Positions 1 through 7,555 of a stretch of 33,159 nucleotides of DNA are shown here, piece after piece. The position numbers and the translations under genes are program-made. Within the stretch, counting starts at the first letter, position 1. Each line of letters opens with the position of its first letter. The notes under the pieces were generated by a model. The model searched no databases and had not been told where the DNA came from. It saw only the letters and a list, made by a program, of their open reading frames with translations. Source of the DNA: Deltaproteobacteria bacterium (GTDB lineage Bacteria; Desulfobacterota; GWC2-55-46); NCBI GenBank assembly GCA_016235365.1, contig JACRLF010000105.1, positions 1 to 33,159 on the forward strand, given 5' to 3'.

Positions 1-459
1 GTCTCGTCCGGCTCTTTTGACGAGGACATGGCGATATTGAGGTCGATGGAAGATAAGAAGGTCATAGTGGCGGCGAACAAGATAGACCTCGCCCCCGGCG
101 GACACGACGTGGAGGGGGCGTTTGGCGGGTGCAGGATGATCTTCATCTCGGCCCTCGGCTCAATCGGCATAGAGGAGCTCAAGGACGCCATATACGCGGA
201 GGCCACGGGGCGCCCTTACGGGGCCGGTCTTGACGCGCCCCCCGGAGAGCTTGTGGCGACCGTGAGGCAGAGGGACGCGCTTGCAAAGGCCCTTGAGGGC
301 GTATGGAGGGCGGGAGCGGCCCTCAAGGAGGGGCTGCCAAGGGAGTTTATCGCAACGGACCTGAGACACTCCGTAGACAGGCTCGGCGAGATAACCGGAG
401 AGACGACGACCGAGGAGATACTCGACAGGATATTCTCCGGGTTCTGCATAGGCAAGTAG
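1..459 (+). CDS. mnmE: tRNA uridine-5-carboxymethylaminomethyl modification GTPase MnmE, C-terminal part
   Basis: This is the 3' third of mnmE. The open frame runs back to base 1, so the Met at base 28 is internal and the true start lies outside the window. MnmE works with MnmG to modify the wobble uridine (U34) of certain tRNAs. The visible part carries the end of the G domain, with the G4 motif NKID and a G5-like SAL motif. The C-terminal helical region ends in FSGFCIGK, the family's C-(I/L/V)-GK terminus whose cysteine is functionally important. It is the only complete-ended plus-strand gene and converges on guaB across a palindromic repeat. Confidence 0.96.
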   Translation, partial: VSSGSFDEDMAILRSMEDKKVIVAANKIDLAPGGHDVEGAFGGCRMIFISALGSIGIEELKDAIYAEATGRPYGAGLDAPPGELVATVRQRDALAKALEGVWRAGAALKEGLPREFIATDLRHSVDRLGEITGETTTEEILDRIFSGFCIGK

Positions 460-460
460 C

Positions 461-617
461 AGGCTGTTGAAAAAGTCCCATCTGCTTTGTCGTCATCGTC
501 GTTGAAGCTCCCCGCGGCTTTTCCGCGGGGAGCTTCAACATGTAAGGGAGTATATATTTCTATTCGCTCGCTTGACCCCTATCACCAAACTGCGGGCCTC
601 GCTCGCTATGCATGTTC
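461..617. repeat. Dispersed palindromic intergenic repeat, copy A
   Basis: This copy fills the gap between the convergent mnmE and guaB genes. It starts with CAGGCTGTTGAAAAAGTCCC and then has a palindrome built on GAAGCTCCCCGCGG. The tail reads AAGGGAGTATATATTTC, ATTCGCTCGCTTGACCCC and CGCTCGCTATGCATGTTC. The same ordered blocks recur at about 3236-3392 and 10058-10173, with a shortened version at 6775-6832. Its first 35 bases also match, inverted, one arm of the element at 10616-10743. No protein is evident; short ORFs here are by-products of the repeat. Confidence 0.85.
501..539. terminator. Perfect 17-bp hairpin between convergent genes; possible bidirectional terminator
   Basis: Two exact 17-base arms (GTTGAAGCTCCCCGCGG and its complement) flank a 5-base CTTTT loop. 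It lies between the stop codons of mnmE and guaB, where a two-way transcription stop would be useful. It has no adjoining T tract on either strand, so intrinsic termination is not assured. It is also the core of repeat copy A. Confidence 0.5.
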
Positions 618-660
618 GTCATTGTGGCGTAAATTATAACGCGCCCCTGCCCCTTTTCAG

Positions 661-2166
<1,506 letters not shown>

Positions 2167-2226
2167 CTAAAGGTTGACAGCTGTAAAAAAAAGGAAGTGA
2201 GAACATACGGCAATTTTGTTAGGTTG

Positions 2227-3198
2227 CTATTGTGGATAAGGCGAGAACTGATCGGCTCCGGCCCTGTCGATGATCACCCCCTCGAGGAGCCCTGCGTCGC
2301 TTACCTTCATCTCCTCGAACCCGAACTCGTCCATAACCGCAAGCGTTATGGCGGCCCCGGGTATTATCAGGTCCTCCCGCCCCTTCTCAAGCGCCAGCAC
2401 CTTCTCCCTCTCCTTGAGCGTAAGGGAGGACAGGTCTTCGTACATCGTCCTTATCCTCTCGCGCCTGAGCGTGTAATTGTTTATCCTGTCGCGGTCGTAT
2501 ACATCGAGGTCCTGGTCCATCGCCGCAAGCGTCGTTATGGTCCCGGCGGTGCCTATGAGGGTCGCGCCCTTTGGACCGGAGTAATCGAACGCCCTTATCC
2601 CGTGGGCCGCAACAGTCGATTTCAGGGTGGATGTGACGTCCCTTATCTCGGTATAGAGGCACTCAAGCTCAAGCTTCAGGGGGGGGTCGCTCTTAAGATG
2701 CCTCTCGGCCAGGTGCACCACCCCCATCTCCACGCTCCAGGCGCCGACAGTGCGCGCGCCACACGTAAAGATAAACTCGGTGGACCCCCCGCCTATGTCC
2801 ATGACAAGCCTTCTCTCGGCCGCGTCCCTTATGACGGAGGCCACACCCAGGAGCGAGAGCCGCGCCTCCTCATCGCCTGAGATGACCTCTATATCCACCC
2901 CGGCCCTCTCCCGGGCCTCCTTGATGAATCGACCACGGTTCCCGGCCCTCCTCACAACGCTCGTTGCTACCGCGTTGACGCTTGAGACCCCGTACCCGGC
3001 AATCGTCCTTCCGAACTCCTCAAGGGCCGACACGGCGCGCCGCGCGGAATCCGCGTCTATGCCGATGGATTCCTTATAGTTCCCTCCGAGGCGAGTTATC
3101 GCCCTCTTGTACACCAGAGGCTTAAGCTCCCTCCCGTCGTACTCGGCTATCAGGAGCCTCAGCGTATTGGTCCCTATGTCTATGGATGCGTGTCTCAT
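2227..3198 (-). CDS. Exopolyphosphatase / guanosine pentaphosphate phosphatase family protein (Ppx/GppA)
   Basis: The protein is 323 aa and belongs to the ASKHA-fold Ppx/GppA family, whose members remove terminal phosphate from polyphosphate or pppGpp. Visible motifs are the N-terminal phosphate-1 loop SIDIGTNTLRLLIAE, the phosphate-2 loop VMDIGGGSTEF, the GTAGTITTLAAM segment and a C-terminal SDAGLLEGV. It matches the short, single-domain type and lacks the C-terminal HD-like extension of E. coli Ppx. Substrate choice cannot be read from sequence. It sits upstream of guaB, which fits a nucleotide or stringent-response theme. The ribosome site is weak. Confidence 0.9.
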   Translation of the reverse strand: MRHASIDIGTNTLRLLIAEYDGRELKPLVYKRAITRLGGNYKESIGIDADSARRAVSALEEFGRTIAGYGVSSVNAVATSVVRRAGNRGRFIKEARERAGVDIEVISGDEEARLSLLGVASVIRDAAERRLVMDIGGGSTEFIFTCGARTVGAWSVEMGVVHLAERHLKSDPPLKLELECLYTEIRDVTSTLKSTVAAHGIRAFDYSGPKGATLIGTAGTITTLAAMDQDLDVYDRDRINNYTLRRERIRTMYEDLSSLTLKEREKVLALEKGREDLIIPGAAITLAVMDEFGFEEMKVSDAGLLEGVIIDRAGADQFSPYPQ

Positions 3199-3235
3199 CT
3201 CAGTCGGTCTTCCCGGGCGCGGGGGCCAATACCCT

Positions 3236-3392
3236 AACAGGTTGTTGAAAAACCCTCGCGTCCGTTCAGGCTGTTGAAGCTCCCCGCGGCTTGCCGCGGG
3301 GAATCTTCGACATGTAAGGAAGTATCCATATCCGATTCGCTCGCTTAGCCCCGCTAGCCAAGCTGCGGGCTGGACGCTCGCTATGCATGTTC
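3236..3392. repeat. Dispersed palindromic intergenic repeat, copy B
   Basis: This is the second full-length copy. It starts AACAGGTTGTTGAAAAAC, then has GTTGAAGCTCCCCGCGGC paired with GCCGCGGGGAATCTTCGAC, and ends with CGCTCGCTATGCATGTTC. The arms are less perfect than in copy A (GAATCTTCGAC against GTTGAAGCTTC-like), so copies have drifted independently. It fills most of the 272-bp gap between Ppx/GppA and exbD. Confidence 0.85.
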
Positions 3393-3405
3393 AAAAAGCT
3401 CCCGA

Positions 3406-3425
3406 CCCACGCCACTTGGCGTGGG
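3406..3425. other. Short perfect hairpin downstream of exbD
   Basis: CCCACGCCA and TGGCGTGGG form a 9-bp stem with a 2-base spacer, too tight for a full stem, so the end pairs would open. A second inverted repeat lies next to it at 3458-3487 (TCCCATTGC / GCAATGGGA) and overlaps the exbD stop codon. Either could stabilise or end the exbBD transcript. Neither is followed by a T tract. Confidence 0.4.
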
Positions 3426-3470
3426 CGCCCCGAAGGCGTCGAGGAGCGAGGCAGGGCTCCCATTGCGTCT

Positions 3471-3962
3471 TTACAATTGCAATGGGAAGTCGTATTTCGT
3501 CCATACGCCGCAGCAGAGCGACGTTTTTTTAGCGTTCTGATGCCGAAACGGTTTTTTTAGCCCCAGAGTGTTCATTGACAACGCAGTAGCCCCGGCGAGC
3601 CTCGCAATATCGAGCGCCTTTACAACGACCTTGTAGCGCACCCCCTCGTCGGCCTTCAGCACTACCGTATTTTCAGCCCCGGCGACGAACTCCCTCTTCA
3701 ATGCGTCGTAAAGCCCGTCAATGTTAGTCCCCTTGCCGTTCACGCTTATGAGGCCGGCCTCGCTCACCGTCACTATGACGCCCTTTGCCCCGCCTGATTC
3801 CGAGGTCGTGGCCTTGGGGAGCTTTATCTTGAGCGACTCGTTCATTATGAGCGGGGTCGTGACCATGAATATGACCAGGAGCACCAGCATGACGTCCGTC
3901 AGGGGCGTTATGTTGATCTCCGAGAGCTCCTTTTCGTGCTTGCTATTTGTCCGCCACGCCAT
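3471..3962 (-). CDS. exbD: Biopolymer transport protein ExbD/TolR family
   Basis: ExbD/TolR is a single-pass inner-membrane protein that with ExbB/TolQ converts proton flow into work on a TonB- or TolA-type partner. The sequence has the family signature EINITPLTDVMLVLLVIFMV, including the proton-path Asp in the membrane segment, followed by a periplasmic domain. ATG 3962 has GGAAGG eight bases upstream and overlaps exbB by 20 bp; the tracked GTG at 3971 is less likely. The normal family end comes near NTLGLKKP. The last ~22 residues (FRHQNAKKTSLCCGVWTKYD...) are encoded by intergenic repeat DNA and look like an acquired tail. No tonB or tolA is visible nearby. Confidence 0.92.
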   Translation of the reverse strand: MAWRTNSKHEKELSEINITPLTDVMLVLLVIFMVTTPLIMNESLKIKLPKATTSESGGAKGVIVTVSEAGLISVNGKGTNIDGLYDALKREFVAGAENTVVLKADEGVRYKVVVKALDIARLAGATALSMNTLGLKKPFRHQNAKKTSLCCGVWTKYDFPLQL

Positions 3963-4587
3963 CCTTCGCACCTTCCGCGATATAGTCCGCCAGCGGCACA
4001 GCGGCCGCCTCCAGCGTCAGGGCGCACCTTGACGCGCTCCTTACGTAATAGTTATAGGCCACCACCGCCGGGACCGCCACGAAAAGGCCCGCCGCGGTCG
4101 CCACAAGGGCCTCGGCTATGCCGTCGGCCACGGCCGCCGGGGAGGCGCCCTGGGCCGCCGACAGGTCGGAGAAGGCCCTTATTATCCCCAAGACCGTGCC
4201 GAAGAGGCCTATGAACGGCGCGGTGCTGCCGATGGTGCCCAGGAACCCGAGGAACCTCTCAAGCGCCGTCAGTTCCTGCCTTCCGGCAAGCTCCATGGCG
4301 CTCAGGATTTCCTCCTTGCTACGGCCCTTCTTGCCGTAGCCGGCGAGGAATACCCTGGCAAGCGTCGTCCTGTGCGTGGAGCAGAGCCTTGCGGCCATTG
4401 CCAGCCCGTCCTCCTTGACGGCCCTGTGGAGGGCCTCCGTGAACTCACGGAGGCCTTTTTTAAACCTCCCGAACGTCCACGCCCTCTCGATGATAACCGC
4501 TATCGAGATGAGGGACAGTATCCCTAATATCGCTACGGTAACCCCGCCCTTCTTAAGCAACTCTATGAACGTAAGGTGTGCGAACAT
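3943..4587 (-). CDS. exbB: MotA/TolQ/ExbB proton channel family protein
   Basis: The protein is 214 aa with three predicted membrane segments: about residues 15-37 (VAILGILSLISIAVIIERAW), 115-140 (LGFLGTIGSTAPFIGLFGTVLGII) and 160-185 (ALVATAAGLFVAVPAVVAYN). The TAPFIGLFGTV and EALVATAAGLFVAVPA stretches are family hallmarks of the proton channel. It should form the pentameric channel around ExbD. ATG 4587 is preceded by GAAGGA. The ribosome site lies inside a 38-bp motif that recurs elsewhere in the window (9309-9347). It cannot be assigned to the Ton or the Tol system without a partner gene. Confidence 0.93.
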   Translation of the reverse strand: MFAHLTFIELLKKGGVTVAILGILSLISIAVIIERAWTFGRFKKGLREFTEALHRAVKEDGLAMAARLCSTHRTTLARVFLAGYGKKGRSKEEILSAMELAGRQELTALERFLGFLGTIGSTAPFIGLFGTVLGIIRAFSDLSAAQGASPAAVADGIAEALVATAAGLFVAVPAVVAYNYYVRSASRCALTLEAAAVPLADYIAEGAKDGVADK

Positions 4588-4588
4588 A

Positions 4589-4626
4589 TTTATTGTTTCC
4601 TTCGGGTCTAATCAAACGCAGCTTGG
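4589..4626 (-). repeat. 38-bp dispersed motif forming the exbB leader
   Basis: On the minus strand it reads CCAAGCTGCGTTTGATTAGA then CCCGAAGGAAACAATAAA. A close relative occurs on the plus strand at 9309-9347, about 33 of 39 positions alike by eye. The rest of the 148-bp gap upstream of exbB holds degenerate hairpins (CCCCGCAG/CTGAGGGG near 4655-4681 and CTGAGGGG/CCCCTCAG at 4674-4726). I see no clear -10/-35 pair. Confidence 0.55.
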
Positions 4627-4735
4627 TTGGCGAAAGCTACGACCAACAGTACCAACGGATACCCCGCAGTTTGCTGAGGGGTGGTTGAAGCGGGACCGGC
4701 CTCATGGGGGACTTAAGCCCCCTCAGCCGCGGGCG

Positions 4736-5254
4736 CTAAGGCCCTGTATGGACCGTGTAGTTCCTCGCGTACTCTATATAGTTCATGGCGGAGCGCTTTA
4801 TGCGCCCTATCTCTTCGGGCCTGAGCGCCCTTGCTACCTTGCCGGGTACCCCGATGACAAGGCTTCCGGGCGGGACCCTGGCGCCCTCGGTGACAAGCGC
4901 CCCCGCACCGATTATCGTGTCCTCCCCTATCTGTGCGTTGTCAAGGACTATGGCCCCCATCCCTATGAGGCACCGGTCGTTGACCGTGCAGCCGTGGAGC
5001 ACCACGTTATGCCCTATGGTCACGTCATCGCCTATTATGAGCGGATAGGTCTCCTTGGTGACGTGCAGGGTCGAATTGTCCTGGACGTTCGTCCTCCTGC
5101 CGATGCGTATGTAGTGGACGTCGCCGCGCACAACCGCGTTGAACCAGACGCTCGAGTGCTCCCCAATTTCCACGTCCCCTATTATCATCGAGCCCTCGAC
5201 CGCAAAGACCGTCTCATGGAGCCTGGGGCTAACGCCCTTGTATGGTATCAACAA
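4736..5254 (-). CDS. Gamma-carbonic-anhydrase-like hexapeptide-repeat protein (YrdA/PaaY type)
   Basis: The 172-aa protein folds as a left-handed beta helix, as shown by repeated [IV]-G-x-x hexapeptides such as IIGDVEIGEHSSVW and AQIGEDTIIGAGALV. The three metal-binding histidines of gamma-class carbonic anhydrases are in place (STLHVT and GHNVVLHG), and VQDNSTLHV is a family signature. Many members are metalloproteins of unproven activity, so hydration of CO2 is possible but not certain. The start codon is TTG (5254). The family start MLI-P-Y-KG and an upstream GGGGGTGGATAGG support it. It lies about 100 bp downstream of tilS on the same strand. Confidence 0.93.
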   Translation of the reverse strand: MLIPYKGVSPRLHETVFAVEGSMIIGDVEIGEHSSVWFNAVVRGDVHYIRIGRRTNVQDNSTLHVTKETYPLIIGDDVTIGHNVVLHGCTVNDRCLIGMGAIVLDNAQIGEDTIIGAGALVTEGARVPPGSLVIGVPGKVARALRPEEIGRIKRSAMNYIEYARNYTVHTGP

Positions 5255-5276
5255 ACCTATCCACCCCCGACAATCG

Positions 5277-5305
5277 ATTATAAAATTCCAACTATATCAA
5301 AACAC
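5277..5305 (-). promoter_or_regulatory. Candidate promoter for the hexapeptide-repeat gene
   Basis: An exact TATAAT (minus strand, 5277-5282) sits 22 bp before the TTG start in a notably AT-rich 100-bp gap. At 17-bp spacing the -35 is GTGTTT, which is poor. TTGATA lies closer, at 12 bp. The -10 alone is convincing, and an extended or activator-dependent promoter is possible. Confidence 0.3.
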
Positions 5306-5354
5306 GGTATAAATCACAATTAAAACTTAACGGGCTGAAGACGGCAAATTGCGT

Positions 5355-6752
5355 CTACTCAGGCCTCTTAAGGCACCCTATCTTGAGCACCAGTTTCGTA
5401 TCCCCGCCTACCTTGAAGAGCTCCGACCGGCGCAGGCCGACGACCCAGATTATCTCCCGGCCCGCCACGAACACAGGGGTTGAAGCCCTCCTCTCCCTCG
5501 GCACCTTAGCGTCGATGAATATATCCTTGAGCTTCTTGCGCCCCTTCATGCCCATCGGCGCCATCCTGTCCCCAGGCTCCATCCGCCTTATCTTTACCCC
5601 TCCGGCCTCCACGACCGCTCCATAATCGAAACACGCCGACCACGGCCCCTCCTCAAGATTACGCGGCGCCTTTTCAACGACCTCGGCGATAAAGGAATAA
5701 CCCGCGTCCCTGATGACGGTAGTCCCCGGGACCTTAAGCGTCCTTAAAAACCTTCGCGGATTTTTCTTTCCGGAAGCGGTGATGATCACGCGGCCGTACT
5801 CCCTCAAGGCCCTCAAGCCTCCGGGCAGGTCTATTGAAGCGTTGGGCCTGTCGCCGGAGACGAGGGCGCGGAAGGAGTCGAGGTGGACGGAAGTGAACCC
5901 GGCCTCCGCATCCGAACCGAGGGACCTTGCCGCGATTAAAAAGGCCCTGTTGATGAGCGCCGGGTGGAGCCTTAAAAGGGCCGCGCAATCGATGACAACG
6001 GGGCCGCGGCCCGTTGAGACAAGCGCCTTTTCGAGGCCGACTCTGGCGGAGGCGTCCATGTACTCCTCATCGAGCCTCAACGCCGTCGCCACCCGTGAGA
6101 GCGTGGCGGCTACGTTGGGGTTGTATTCCCTCTTAAGGAGCGGCATGAGGTTGTGCCTTATGTCGTTTCTCAGGTACTTATCGCTTGAATTCGATGAATC
6201 GAGGACGTACTCGATCCCATTATCGGCCGCGAACCCCTCTATATCCTCCCGCGAGGTCTCTATCAAGGGGCGGATGAAAGGCCCGCTTACCGGCGGGATG
6301 GCGCAGGGCCCCTTGAGCGAGCTCCCCTTTATAAGCCTCATGACCACCGTTTCGGCCTGGTCGTCGAGGGTATGGCCGAGGGCTATCTTGCCGGCTCCGT
6401 GCCGTTTGGCGGAGTTTTCAAGGAACTCATACCTCTTTGTCCTGGCCAGGGCCTGGAGGGACGCCCCCTTCCTGCCCGAGAGCTCGCCAGCCTTTAACCG
6501 CGCGCCGACGAACCTCAAGCCGAGCCTCTTTGAAAGCTCCCTTACGAACGCGAGGTCCCTCTCGGACTCCCTACCCCTCAGGTTGTGGTTGAGGTGGCAG
6601 ACGACGAGCTTCAACGGAAGGACTTTTGCGGCCTCCATGAGCGCGTGGAGCAGTACGACGGAGTCGACCCCGCCGGATACGGCCACGGCCACGGTCTCGC
6701 CCGCATCACACATGCGGTATCTTCTTATCGTCTCCCTGACTTTTTTGATCAT
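5355..6752 (-). CDS. tilS: tRNA(Ile)-lysidine synthase
   Basis: TilS attaches lysine to C34 of tRNA-Ile (CAU) using ATP, changing both codon reading and charging identity. The N-type ATP-pyrophosphatase P-loop SGGVDS is at residues 26-31, followed by HLNHNLRG and the LGHTLDDQAETV segment. The C-terminal TilS domain (about residues 380-465) includes RRMEPGDRMAPMGMKGRKKLKD. Length is 465 aa. The track starts 40 residues earlier, but that leader is translated repeat DNA; ATG 6752 has AGGG upstream and gives the family N terminus. High ATA usage in this genome fits a need for TilS. Confidence 0.95.
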   Translation of the reverse strand: MIKKVRETIRRYRMCDAGETVAVAVSGGVDSVVLLHALMEAAKVLPLKLVVCHLNHNLRGRESERDLAFVRELSKRLGLRFVGARLKAGELSGRKGASLQALARTKRYEFLENSAKRHGAGKIALGHTLDDQAETVVMRLIKGSSLKGPCAIPPVSGPFIRPLIETSREDIEGFAADNGIEYVLDSSNSSDKYLRNDIRHNLMPLLKREYNPNVAATLSRVATALRLDEEYMDASARVGLEKALVSTGRGPVVIDCAALLRLHPALINRAFLIAARSLGSDAEAGFTSVHLDSFRALVSGDRPNASIDLPGGLRALREYGRVIITASGKKNPRRFLRTLKVPGTTVIRDAGYSFIAEVVEKAPRNLEEGPWSACFDYGAVVEAGGVKIRRMEPGDRMAPMGMKGRKKLKDIFIDAKVPRERRASTPVFVAGREIIWVVGLRRSELFKVGGDTKLVLKIGCLKRPE

Positions 6753-6774
6753 GAAAAAACCCTGCAAGGGGGGG

Positions 6775-6832
6775 GGTTGAAATTCCCCGCGGCTTGGGCT
6801 TAGGGGAATCCGCTCGCTATGCTTGTTGAAAA
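6775..6832. repeat. Dispersed palindromic intergenic repeat, copy D (shortened)
   Basis: This copy keeps GGTTGAAATTCCCCGCGGC, a broken right arm (TTAGGGGAATC), and then CGCTCGCTATGC with TTGTTGAAAAAT. The middle of the full-length repeat is missing. It lies in the tilS leader. Confidence 0.65.
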
Positions 6833-6850
6833 ATAAAAGAACGACTTGCG

Positions 6851-6894
6851 ATCTCAAATGCCGGAGACCCATAACACGGCGTATTTTTTGAGAT
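6851..6894. other. Nested inverted repeat in the tilS leader
   Basis: ATCTCAAA and TTTGAGAT form an outer 8-bp stem that encloses a GCCG/CGGC inner stem. It lies downstream of the candidate tilS promoter, so it would fold in the tilS 5' leader RNA. It could instead end the PilZ-gene transcript. No known riboswitch was recognised. Confidence 0.35.
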
Positions 6895-6911
6895 TTTTAT
6901 CGCTTATATTG

Positions 6912-6940
6912 ATTATATTAATTTGTCGGGGGAATTACAA
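6912..6940 (-). promoter_or_regulatory. Sigma-70-type promoter for tilS
   Basis: On the minus strand TTGTAA (6935-6940) and an exact TATAAT (6912-6917) are separated by 17 bp. It lies between the PilZ gene stop and tilS in AT-rich DNA, and implies a ~150-base tilS leader. Confidence 0.6.
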
Positions 6941-6973
6941 GCCTTGAGTGGGAAAGTGGTGGAGCGGAGCCGG

Positions 6974-7549
6974 TCAGAGGTCTTTCTTCTCCGTGCCGGA
7001 GGACTTGTCCGTCCTCAGCATCTTTCTCTGCCTGGCGAATACGTACCTTATTATCTTGTCCCTCGTGGCCTCGTCCATGCCGATGTACTTGACGGCGACG
7101 TCGTAGCCGCCCTCCGCCCTCGGGGCAACGCGCACCACCTCGCACTTGACGGATACGGTGTGGGCGTAGGTGGGCAGGAATATCTTCATGACGAGCAGGT
7201 CGCCCGCCTTGAACTTGTCAAAACAGTAGAACTGCAGCCCGCCGCCGCTTATGTTGACGTTCCTTGCCTGGGGTATCTTGAAGCCGTGCCGGGTGGAGAT
7301 GTAATCAAGGAGGATGTTGAGCTTGTTGTTCATGTCGAACAATAGCTCGTAGAGCTTCGTGTTTTCCTCGGGGCCGGGCTCTATCTCTTCGAAGAGGGTC
7401 TCCCACCCCTGCGCGGGCTTGATCTCCGAAGCGCCGTCGAGCACTCCATAGTACACCGGCACGCAGTCGTCCGCCCTTACATGCTCGCGCGACACGCCGT
7501 CGCTCTCAGGCTCCTTTTCAGGCCCGCCGCTTCCCCTCTCGGAATCCAT
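6974..7549 (-). CDS. PilZ-domain c-di-GMP receptor-like protein
   Basis: The 191-aa protein shows both PilZ ligand motifs: RxxxR as REHVR (residues 21-25) and N/DxSxxG as NISGGG (99-104). They are followed by the beta-barrel strands (LLVMKIFLPTY, VKCEVVRVAP, YDVAVKYIGMDE). In standard PilZ domains these motifs are about 20-30 residues apart. Here ~73 residues intervene, including a helical stretch (ENTKLYELLFDMNNKLNILLDYIST) that could form a coiled coil. The gene starts 6 bp after the HD-GYP gene, so a c-di-GMP-degrading-type protein and a candidate receptor are made from one transcript. The target is unknown; motility control is a reasonable guess. Confidence 0.82.
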   Translation of the reverse strand: MDSERGSGGPEKEPESDGVSREHVRADDCVPVYYGVLDGASEIKPAQGWETLFEEIEPGPEENTKLYELLFDMNNKLNILLDYISTRHGFKIPQARNVNISGGGLQFYCFDKFKAGDLLVMKIFLPTYAHTVSVKCEVVRVAPRAEGGYDVAVKYIGMDEATRDKIIRYVFARQRKMLRTDKSSGTEKKDL

Positions 7550-7555
7550 ATCTCG

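Noticed and set aside
3266-3463. 65-aa ORF upstream of Ppx/GppA
   Set aside because: It is encoded almost wholly by repeat copy B and a hairpin, with no ribosome site.
5713-6780. 355-aa plus-strand ORF opposite tilS
   Set aside because: It is a shadow of tilS with no motif and no ribosome site; it extends into repeat DNA.
6753-6872. N-terminal 40-residue extension of TilS in the ORF track
   Set aside because: The extension is translated from repeat copy D; ATG 6752 gives the family N terminus.
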